Positions 1 to 10,521 of a DNA stretch of 64,000 bases are shown one piece after another. The position numbers and the translations under genes are program-made. Numbering within the stretch: position 1 is the first letter of the stretch; each line of letters starts with the position of its first letter. The notes beneath the pieces were generated by a model. The model was not told the DNA's origin. It saw only the letters and a program-made list of their open reading frames with translations, and searched no databases. The stretch is from Acanthaster planci (lineage: Eukaryota; Echinodermata; Asteroidea; Valvatida; Acanthasteridae): positions 521,580 to 585,579 of the forward strand of contig NW_019091533.1 in NCBI RefSeq assembly GCF_001949145.1. Direction: 5' to 3'.

Positions 1-2257
1 CTAAATGAACAAAAATAATAATCCCGGCGCCTTTGTTTTCCTCTTAATGCACGTAGAGTGCACCTGTACGTTTCCGGAAGACGGTGACTGTCTTTGTATC
101 CTGAGTAATGTTGCGGTTTACTAATAATGGGCGTTGGCACTGGAGGATAAATGATGGGGTGGACGGTGGAGAATATTGTGTTTGAATTTTGACGCACAAA
201 AGCTGATTATGGTAATTATTTGTTGAAGAAGGTGTATTGATATGATGAATATTCATCAAGGCAAATTTTCAGTGTACATACGGTATGCATTGTCTTGAAT
301 CACCGCTTCCCCTCTGTACGCGTGGAGTACGCAACGGCACCAACCCCCCCCCCCACGTCCCCGTTCCGTGCGTACCTACTTTATGGACGGCACCTGATCT
401 TTATGTTCCGTGGCTTACCGTCGTACGGGGGTTGGTATGCCTTGACAGTACTAGACTTGAAATCAAGTCGGTAATAAGCCACTTGCGAGTTAAATTTGAA
501 TAAAATCTGGTACAAATCTGTTATCTGATTGCATAGCAACGTAACAATTCGAATTCCCCAGACTAGAGACACTGTTGCTATACCTCGTGATTCGGGGCAA
601 GCTTTTGCATAGCGACCACCATCTCTGGAATGGACTGGTTCCTTTATACCCTTCTTAGGCCAAAAAAGGCTCCGGTTCTAGTCACCGCGCGTCGCCGTAG
701 CCCTGCGCGTCGGCAAAATAAAGATTTTTTTTATATTTTGCATAAAACGATTTCCAAAAGACGCCAAACTTAGGCCTACTTGATCGGCAGGAATTCTGCT
801 ACTGTGTAATTTTAACGTATTTTTAAAGGGGTAGGACTGAGTAATACAGTGTATGTACAGTAATGGAATCCCCCTAGGCCTCCATACATTTCAGTCTGAC
901 ACTCTGATCAGATGACGTCATTCGTGTATCTTTACACAAAGGCCGTATCCGAATCAGTTGGCTGCAGCTTAATATTATGCAGAATTCTATGGGAACTGGC
1001 TGTGGATGCTGCCAAATACTCTGTGTAATTCCAGCCGATTTGGACCCGGGCCCACGTCTGTAAACCAGACAAACGAAGTGGTCTTACGTCCTGCTTACGT
1101 ATATAAATTGAAAACGCTTTTAAGCAACAAACCGTGACGGGCCAGTCTATTTCAGTGTCGATTAGAGTGAAAGGAGATTGTATTTTCTGTGCTGAATTCC
1201 CCCCCCCCAATATTTTATATGCAACTTGTTTCTTATAAGCGAAAACAGGAAACAATGTGCACAGTACATCTTTTACCTCATGCTCATGAGAATTTTATTT
1301 TCGTTTTGACTCTGGAGCTGAACTGTTTTGATTAACTTTTTTCACAGGCTATTTGACGTGCAACTTGTTTCCTCTAAGCCAAAGCAGAAAACAATGTGCA
1401 AAGAATGTCACCTCATGAGAATTTCATTTAAAACCAGAAAATGGAGCTGAGAATTTATTTTTCACATTTTGATTTTTTTCTATGGTTGTACTACTGTACT
1501 TTAACAAGCTCAATCTTGTCAAGAATTGAAGCCTTTTGTTTGAGTGAAATGACTGAAACCATCGCCTCCCGTCATATTTTATAGTCTTTTTATTAATTCA
1601 AAGAAACCAGAAAGGTGATGAAACCAGCACCACAGCCCTTGAAACCGGTCATAGATGCGGCAGCCAGTCGAACGAATCTGCCATATAAAGCATGGCCCGT
1701 AAAGTCATCAGCCCGACGACGTTAAAACACTGCTTGTAGATAACAGTCATTGTCAGCACGGAACCCTGGTAAATGTTGTTTGTTTTTGTTTTAATGGCGC
1801 TTTCAGCAACTCGGGCTATTTGCAATAACTGTACGTTTATTCGTACACTTTATTAATCAGCATCAAATTACGGAGTTAGGAAGAAGGTCCAGTTTTAGAG
1901 GCAGGAGGAAACCGGAGTACCCGGAAACCCTGGTAAATCCGCATGGCTCCCATCTTGGGTCTCGAAATCCCCACGACCTCCACAGTAAGTTCAAAACAAA
2001 ATGTTGCTGTCACAACCTTTCCGTAGAAATAACCCCCTTATATATAGTTACTAACAATAAGGAAAGCACACCTGGATCGCAACTCGGGCACGTCTGTACT
2101 AAATAAGAGGTTACATAATGCCTACATAGAAGAAAACCCCAAGATCGTGCCACTAAGCGTCAGGACATGTTCATTCTCAACTAAAGAGGTGAATAATTAA
2201 CACTGAATTCGTAACAACAGCAAATCTTCAAAATGTTGGTTTTCTTCTCTGTATTGA
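1..2257. other. No supported gene
   Basis: Only short, non-conserved open frames are present. Splice-bounded coding segments, RNA genes and recognisable transposon proteins were not seen. The one structure noted is the tandem duplication at 1221-1451. Confidence 0.6.
1221..1451. repeat. Diverged tandem duplication, about 100-bp unit
   Basis: Positions 1221-1320 and 1360-1451 share GCAACTTGTTTC, AACAATGTGCA, ACCTCATG, GAGAATTT and GGAGCTGA in the same order, about 140 bp apart. Several substitutions and a small deletion separate the copies. No coding content. Confidence 0.7.
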
Positions 2258-4717
2258 AATGCATTTAGGTGCAACCATTTTTGATCTGTAGCTTTGAAAA
2301 GATATCTGCTTTGCAAAAATATTATCAAAATAATCAAAAGAACCTAAGAGAGAATTCAAAATTTAGTACAACGTTCCAGAAAGCTCCAACAATGACAGAC
2401 TGGGGTAGTTTTGGTCACAAAATCACTCTCAGACAATGTGATAAGCCAGTAGTAAAAAAAATAAATTCTTTTCATGGAACTTTCTACTTGTTTGTGCCCT
2501 ATTCTGCCTAGTCCCTTGCATGAGTATTGAGATATACGAGAATTGAATTGAATTGAATTGAAAAAATGGTCAAATTTACAGAAAGCACCAAATCTCTCCC
2601 TTGAATTGACCAATCAGCTGCATGGTTTCGAAAAACTTATTTACGGTAGTACCGACCCCATTTCCAATATAGCACTTACATTGATCTTTTGGGAAAAAAA
2701 ATATTTGGTGGCAAAAACTTGTATTAATTTAATTCTATCAAAATGTTTAGAATCAATAGATGTTTAAGATTCATGCAAAAACAAAGCAGTAAAAGTTCTT
2801 GTTTTCAGAATTTCCAGTTTATACCATTTTTCTATATAAATACTGCTGGTGCTCGACCGTGCTCCTCAGATAACCGTAACAAATCTGGACATCATCAGGT
2901 TAAACGCTTTTTTCAATTATTTTAACCCGTTTCTTAGTTTAAGGATGCCACTTCCAAGAAGATTTTGCTTTCTGTGACAATTTTTTTCCTATGCGTATTT
3001 TATATACTTCTATGCATTATTTACACTATCGGGTACTAGCAGGCAGCGTGCTCTCCAAGTATGACTCTTTGATCCCCTGGGACCTAGATCTTGGTGTGTT
3101 GGATGCCGCAGCTAGCCCCACACTGCCTTTGACGAGCCTTCAAGCTTAAGTTCGTTACAGTAATCCAGGCTCTGTATACAAGTAGGACTACATCGCCCCA
3201 TTAGGAATAGCCTCACACAGTTCCTAGACTCACTGATTACTTCCAAACGGGCTGGAATGAGGCTTCAGGGATGGAGCCCATCCCACAAAAGACACTGATT
3301 GGGTCTGAATTCAAGATCTTTCCTTAAGATTCCTTTCTCAGGTAGAATCTCTTTGCTAGAACTGTGAAATACTTCTTCCTGAACTCATTCACCCCTATAT
3401 TTTGGACGAAAGACTCCATGGTTCCTTGCACACCACCAACTTATTTCCTTCTGTGTATGAAGTTGATCTCTGAGTAGGAATCTGAGAACTTCCATAAACA
3501 AGGACTTAACTGTCAGTGTCAGCAACTCTGGACTTCAGCATTTAAGCCTTCCCCTTATTGGCGCACGTTTGGCGAGCTGCATGCACAAAAACCCTTGAGA
3601 AATCATAGTTGATTAAATGTCTTCAATCCATGTGTCAGTGCGTGATTTACGCAGCGGGCATTATTAATTCTCAGCAGTCAAGCTGCAAGTTGTTGAATAG
3701 GGAGACTGTCAGAGGTATTTATGAATATTAGTATAACATAGTTGATTGGATGAAGACAGGGGACTCTAGACCTGTGCTCTTCACGATGGAGTTTCATCAA
3801 CTGCAGCCTTCAAAGAAGCAACTTAAAAGAGAAATCACCTTATTCCAATGTTGTTGAAAAAAGGCCAATTTATGCCCAAAAACAACAGCAGCAACTAACG
3901 CAGATCTACTTTAACATTTACACGGATGAATAGTCCTCCTCAACATGAAAAAGGGCATAGCTTTTTTAATGAGTAGCCTGAGGAAATAATAACCACGCAA
4001 GTAAGAGTTCATAGCACCAGGACGCAGTACATATCACTGCTCACCAAGTCAATTCACCGCTTCGTACCCTTGAAAGAAGTGGATAGTAAAAAGTACCAAG
4101 GTGGAAGCTGTTTCTCTTTTCGAAAACTTCCTCTGTACCATCCAGGCCCACTTCTTACTTCCTTCCTGTAGGATATGCCCGATACCAGGCAGCGATGTCA
4201 TTTTGGAACGATATGATCTCGTGCGAGCCAAGAAGGGAAATGGACATGTGATGGCTGCACAGGTGTCATGAACTTAGTCAATTTTGTTCCGATTGTTATT
4301 TTGGTCCAAGTCCAGATATAATTCTATAGCTCAGGGATGCAATATGGTTATTACACATGCAGGCTTCTGTCTCAGAGCTGGGTTGGATGGGGGCAAGGGG
4401 TTGCGTTAGTTCTGTTCAAAGGAAATTTCATACTATCCTGAAAACAACAAAAAAGTGCTCTCTTTCATCCGCCCAATCCAAAAGCAGGAAAAGTCAGCGA
4501 GTACAGCATTACCCAATGGTTCAGGGACCTATATATCTTCTCCTTATCCATACAATCGGCAGGGCCTGGATGGCAACATCAACAGGTATACGTCATTCAT
4601 CCTTCCCCTTGGGAATTGCCAATCTTTTCGTTCCCACACTGGGCATGGATTTGTACATCACACACATTCACATGTAGCGGTGCAACGGGGAGGGGTGTCT
4701 CTTTATTTTAATTTTGG
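2258..4717. repeat. Repeat block A, colinear with block B at 30640-33490
   Basis: Three segments match block B in the same order and orientation. 2315-2763 matches 30640-30965, sharing GAAAGCACCAAATCTCTCCC and ACCAATCAGCTGCATGGTTT. 3740-4290 matches 32205-32780, sharing CCTGTGCTCTTCACGATGGA. 4355-4700 matches 33065-33480, sharing CCGCCCAATCCAAAAGCAGG. Relative to B, block A carries about 760 extra bp at 2764-3522, interrupting a junction that is continuous in B. No intact coding sequence is present. Confidence 0.85.
2541..2562 (+). repeat. (AATTG)n microsatellite
   Basis: Four perfect AATTG units. They lie in a stretch of block A that has no counterpart in block B. Confidence 0.85.
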
Positions 4718-4880
4718 TTTTTTGCCCTGTCCCACGTGTACTGTAACACTGCACTCTCAGTGTTTCCCCCTGAAGCTTGTGAAAGAAAAAACACAAGCGC
4801 GCTCGGGTGTGACTCGAACCCACGACTTCCTGCTTAGTAGTGCAGATAAACTATTGTAGTCATTTGCTGGCAAGTATTGT
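4718..4880 (-). mobile_element. tRNA-derived SINE, degenerate copy
   Basis: The segment is similar to the copy at 32783-33004: a TTGCCCTG-type tail, the ACACTGC...CAGTGTT stem, then on the minus strand a B-box-like GGGTTCGAGTCACACC and a decayed A-box. It begins where the similarity between blocks A and B stops, so it is a separate insertion. The tRNA-like part is too mutated to fold as a tRNA. Confidence 0.65.
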
Positions 4881-7337
4881 GTTTGTTTCAGCCACTACGT
4901 TTAGTCCTGATGTTAAAAGGTTTCAGAATAGACCCTGAAAGTTGCTGATGGCGCGCTTCCGGAACCCTTGGAGAGGAAAAATAACGCGCAAAGATTTTAG
5001 AATTTGTAATATTTTTTTTTCGTTCAGTCACTCCTTAAAAAATCCAACTCGGATAAAGGGGTTTGAAAATATGTGCTAGTATATCAACTTAAAAAAAAAT
5101 GAAAAATTACCTGACCTAAAACAAAAATATCCAAAAATTGACCCATCCCTTCCGAAAATCTAAAATACATGAAGAACAGTCCAATGCGGTGGTCTCGAAA
5201 GCAGGTGAATATTTATGGCTTGAAATTTTATGGTAGTCTGTCGGTAAAAGCCAAAAAAAAAAAGATCAAAATATTTCACAGAGCATTTTGAAGTAATAAT
5301 ATACTTTGACGAAAGATTCTAATATTTTATTCAGTCTTTGCTGATAACAACTGCGTTATGTCAACTCAACAGAATCTGGAACCCATCGGCTACAGGTACG
5401 CCAGGAAGAACAAAGGCGGGCATCGCCAGGAAAGCTTTGTATTCGGCTCAGTAAAATGGCCGCGAGTGGATTCAATGACTCTATAAGCTGAGCATTGCGA
5501 GTCCAGATTTTATTATACACGTCCGGGCCTGCAACCCTCTATTACCGTGCAGAGCGCCATCTATCGCCCACGATCCCTGTGTCGCGTCTCATTACTCCAG
5601 AATTACGTTTAAAGAGACATACTGCAACACGGTGGACTTAACATTAATGGGTATCATGACAGGGGCTATCTAGATCCTCTTCCCAGAAATGCAGGCGGGA
5701 AATGACAGGCCCTACAATCGCAGCTAGTGAATGTGTACAAAACGCGCGTGTGGACTAGTTGTTGAAGCCTATAGATTTGAAGCAAATGATCTCTAAATCA
5801 CCTATTTTCGATCATTAATTTCCTGGATAACTTTGTCTCTGCTTCCTTTTGCAAAATCCTGATGACACCCGTGTTTACAATAGATCATTTTATTCTCCCC
5901 GGACTCTCAAAAACGCAATAATAGATTTGACAAGTTTAGCATATGGCGCCACGGTTCGATATGTCATGTTGTAACGAACTATTCCTCAGGTCAATAAGCT
6001 TGCATAATGTCCAGGGCCAGTAGCTCAATCCACTTACTGCCGTTCGGTTTGCACCGGGACTTGTTCCATGATTTGAGAATTCAGTACAGGTTGGGATTAC
6101 ATAAAAAAGTGTTTCCTCTTCGAGGCTTTCACAAGAGGAATTGATGAATTTGTTTTCACTTAAGTCACGTTTTTGTCCCTTACTGAAACGGTTACCTTAA
6201 TATATTTGAATTCTCCGAATTGCTTAATTAACCCTGATTTTAATAAAACAAAATATGCAATGTGACAGAAACCAGGCATTATTCCATAATTGTAATGTTT
6301 CGAATTTACGTCTGAAGTAATAAGTTTGATATTCGTGTTTGTGTGCGTTTTGTTCATTCGATTATGTAAGCCTAAACAATGGCAAAAAAAGACATACACT
6401 TTAATCATCGGTTTAATTCGTTTGGTTTGATACATTTATTATTAAGCTGTCGGTTTATCAATTGAAAAACTGTTTATTAATTAATTAACTAGAGCTGATT
6501 TGGGCGTTTTGGTGCATTTTGTTAATTCAAATTTGCACACTTCATGTACGGCAACGCCATGCATTTCAAAGTATACCGTCAGAACAGAATCCACATTCCA
6601 AGTTATTTTGTGTGTTTCCATATTTTTATCGTGGGCACCTTTAATCACATGTAGATAAGCAAACATGTTCACAGTGACAGTTATACAAAAACGGGCATTA
6701 TTCGTTTGGTTTTTCACAATGTGTAGCCCTGAACGCTGCTTGGAGTTAATTGTGTGAGGTAAATTAATATCGTATTTATTATCAAAAGCGCATATTATGC
6801 ATGATTATTTTGGATACTGTAGCATTTATATTATATTATATAGGGATCAAAATGTGTCAGGGAATTCTGTAACAACGATTGGTAAAGAGAGAAAAACAGG
6901 CTTGGCAAGAATTCAGGTTTATGGAAATAGCTTAAATGGAAGTGCAACAAATAATAGAGAAAGCAGAATGGGAAACAACCGAAAGTATTCCGGAGCTAAA
7001 ACTCTGCCAAATTCTTTTGCTCAAACTTCGCCAGAGACGTCACGCCATTATAAACAAAGAAAACTCAACGACATAAAGTGAATGGAATGCTAAATGTTTG
7101 AGTATATAAAGGATACACTAACGTCGATTTGGTGTTTTGGTCCTTTGACTAATAATTAAACTTACGGTACTGTTACGTTTGTCAAACTAACGCACGAAGT
7201 CCTAAATCTTACTATCATTAGGCATACAAGGATATTAGAAGCCGCTAGTACAAAAGACCATTATAAAAGTTCAGATTTTGAGCTTTCCTCGAAAACAGCA
7301 GTTACAGCATTCAGTATGAAAAAACGCTGATCTTGTC
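4881..7337. other. 3' flank of the ITIH gene, no other gene seen
   Basis: AT-rich sequence with many short chance frames. It probably includes the ITIH 3' UTR down to the candidate poly(A) signal at 6775-6780 (AATAAA on the minus strand). No conserved protein similarity recognised. Confidence 0.5.
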
Positions 7338-10300
7338 TTACGGCATCATCTCTGGAGGCAGCAAGTAATCGGTGTGTGGACCGTCGATGAGACCGTGGGC
7401 ATTATCTTTCACGTACCAGCAAGGCTGCTTACGGCCCACCAGATTGTTCAGCCGGGATCGCTGGACCACATCCACCCGTCGGTCCATGACAGTGAGCTCC
7501 GCCACCACGCCGTCCTTCGGCTCGCTCTGCGGCTTGACCTGGATCTGCCTACGCTGGAATTGCCCTGAAATGGTTCCAAAGTGCAGAGAGCATATTTCGT
7601 TTCTTTCTCCATGGGGGGGGGAGTCAAATAATTTTTTTCTGTTGTATTGCTTGACTTCGGGGAATATAGGGTTAGTCACACTCTTTCAAAGTTCGGGAAG
7701 TCATAATTTCCGTTCATGTGTACATAATTATGGTTTCCGTTCGCATATTTTTTTTTTGGGGGGGGGGTAACAGAATATTTGGCATACCTATCAGTCCATG
7801 GACCTCCCCACTAAAGCCTTCGTGGTTGAAAATGTAGAAGCCCAAATGGTCCACTTTGAACGCAATGTCTGGGTTCATACGGTGTAGCATGATGGCTAGG
7901 CTTATAGCCCCGTCATTCCTGGTAAGCACGGCTTCTTTGTTGTGGACAGCCAATGACCAGTCACCTAAGTAAGGAAGTGCACCATTGAAAGGGTGGATTA
8001 AGATGAACTGTAGTCATAACATGTTTTACAAGAAAACTGCTTGCATTGGACTTTGACTCGTGGTCTGTCTCGAAGGCACCTGCATTACATATATATCAAA
8101 GTGGCAACGGGAAAACTGATGGAAGTTTTAACCATATCGGAAAGGCCACAGGGGAGAGGAGAATAGATTTCAACGAAATTAATGAATGTCAAGGTCTGAT
8201 GAAATTTTCACCTCTTTCAACCGTGACGGAATTTTTCCAGGACAGCACCATGTTTCCATCCAAGGTGACGTCGCTCGTGGAGAGTTTGACGGTGTGCCGT
8301 CCGAGACGTATCCCGATGCGGCCGAAGTACGTGCGGATGCGGTCGGTGCCCGGGACAGGTTTGGGTGCTGCCACTATAAAGCCCATCACCTGAATACCTG
8401 TGACGGTCATTGGAAAAAACGTGAGCGCATTTACTTGAGAGGTTCCCAATGCATTTTTGGCCTTAACGCCGCCCAGCCATTCGGAAACCACGCTGAAATA
8501 TCAAAAGCTTATAACTGGAAAAGGATACCAGTACAAATTCCACAACTTTCGATACTTCTTTAACTACCAAATATCCCTTGTTGAAGAAAGTGTTAACTTT
8601 GGATTTTTTTTGAAGCACGGAGTTTAACAGAGGGAACAGAGAACTGTCAAACATTAATCTGCATCACCGCTTTTCCGGCTGTTGTAAAAAAAAAGAAATT
8701 CGGTTGTGCGCATGTCCCACTTTTGCTGCGAGGTCAAACAAAATACATGATTCACCCGGCGAAGAAGGGCCTCAAAAATTTGGAATTTTTCATGAGTATT
8801 CCCATTTTGGGCGGTTACTTTTGCAGAAGTTCATTCATAAGAGTTCTCATGATGTAATGGATCATCCAAACAGATCAATATCGGTATCACAGGCGCAAAA
8901 CCTGAACTCCGATACAAGTAGAGTTTCGCCAGTCACTGTCGAGGGCTGGCTTTCAGGATGAATTTCATGATTAAAGTATTAAAGTTTTCACATGCTCAAG
9001 CACCACGTATTTTCATGATGACAACACTCACAAAAGAGGAAAGAACACACACTTCAAAAGTTGCGGGGCTTCCCGCAAAACGTGCAATGTGGTCTAGCAT
9101 GGTGCCAGCTGGGGGGCGACTCATCTGTTCAACGGCCCATTTGGCCATAAGCGATTCTAGACCACAGCTCTCAAGTGGTAAATGTAATGACCTAAAATAT
9201 ACCCTCTAAGTAACTGTAACTCCTACAAGAAAGTTGTTTCAAACAGACTAGCATCAATCACAGAGTGCATGATTATCGTACATTATACCATAGATTATAC
9301 GAAGATAAAATCTAAATTACCCAACATTCAGAAATAATTTGCGTCATTACAGGGCTCTATTTCTACTCCCATTTGAAACTATTAAAAGATATATTCAGTT
9401 AAGCTATAGATGTATTTTATAAGTGCGCATATTTGATCTATACAGCTATATATATTTATCTATACATGGTCTATAAAGACTATTTTTATGAAATTGAATT
9501 TATGATACAGTGTTTAATAAATGTTCAGTTTCTTCAAGCTGATTGAATTATGCAATATCAGTAGCAAAGCAACCTGCAATGTCCCTGTCACAGCACGTAG
9601 CGCGTGTGGTCATGGCGTGGCCTGACTGATTTGTATTGCACAGAGCGGAAAAATGTTTGGTTTTTCAACACGCCCTCAACGATGATGAAGAGCCAAAGGA
9701 CCATTCTTCACCCTGTCACTGTCCATTTCCTCAGGAAAGCTTATTTTCTATCAGTCCCATCAGGCCCATAAATTCAACCTGAAATTGATCACAAAGCGTA
9801 CGAAAAGAAAAATATCCTCCACCTCTTCGGTAGGCCGCTCACACTACAGGACATGTTAGCAGGGTCGAATCGATAAAATTTAAAGCGTCACTGCCACAGA
9901 GAAGTAACTCTTGATATTCACGTCCCTTTTCTCATTTTTATACAATATTTGGTCAAAAAACCCTCCCCTTTTCTGAATAATTTAGTCGTCCAGTCCTTAA
10001 ACAGAGGGCAGGCTTCACATGTCGCGCACGCCCACAACTATATTTTGCTTTGGAAACAGCCGTGGCATACATGTACTTCAGCCTGGTTCATATGTATTTA
10101 GTCAACAGTGCACTGCAAGAGATTATGAGAACAACGGGGGAAAATCGCACTTTTGGATAGGCGCTAATGTTTGTCGCTAACATTAAGGGCATTTCACAGT
10201 AATGCGCCATCAATAGTTCGCGATGCGTTGACCAATCACAATGTGCGAAAATGTGTCGACCCTTTTCATACGCACAGTGCTTACAGTGGCCACTCCGTTT

Positions 10301-10521
10301 CAAACTCTTGGCGGCCCACTACTGTGAAACGCCCATATTGCTCTGTGTTTGGTGCTTGTACCAACGACAAAAGAGTAAAAACTGGCAGGATGAGTAAATT
10401 CATTTACCCAATTGTGCATCCGTCAGGAGATTGAACACTTCGCCAGCTTGGCCCAAGATGTCGAAACATACGGTGACGTCACTCGTCGGGACATGCACCA
10501 CGAAATGAGGGTCACTATCCG
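7338..10521 (-). CDS. ITIH: ITIH exons 14-17: DPHF site and ITIH C-terminal domain
   Basis: Exon 14 (10521-10408) reads [15 protein letters not shown] and [18 protein letters not shown], the start of the ITIH C-terminal domain. D733-P734 sits where vertebrate heavy chains are cleaved and joined to chondroitin sulfate. Exon 15 (8397-8212) reads [13 protein letters not shown] and [12 protein letters not shown]. Exon 16 (7964-7788) reads [12 protein letters not shown] and [15 protein letters not shown] then EVHGLI. Exon 17 (7564-7338) ends with [20 protein letters not shown] and DYLLPP, the diagnostic C-terminus of the family (CWFVHNNGEGLIDGVHTDY), followed by a TAA stop. Every intron in this part is phase 1. 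A possible poly(A) signal (AATAAA on the minus strand) is at 6775-6780. Confidence 0.95.

Noticed and set aside
6797-7081. Small plus-strand gene (94 codons) with a start codon
   Set aside because: No similarity, signal peptide or splice context recognised; low-complexity AT-rich surroundings next to the ITIH 3' end.
7372-7770. Plus-strand open frame of 132 codons
   Set aside because: It is antisense to ITIH exon 17, whose minus-strand product is unmistakable.
8398-8491. Extending ITIH exon 15 upstream (frame beginning VVSEWLGG), or a 37-nt intron here
   Set aside because: The extension adds about 30 residues absent from the family, and a 37-nt intron is implausibly short. The acceptor at 8398/8399 gives the required phase and continues the alignment as GIQVMG.
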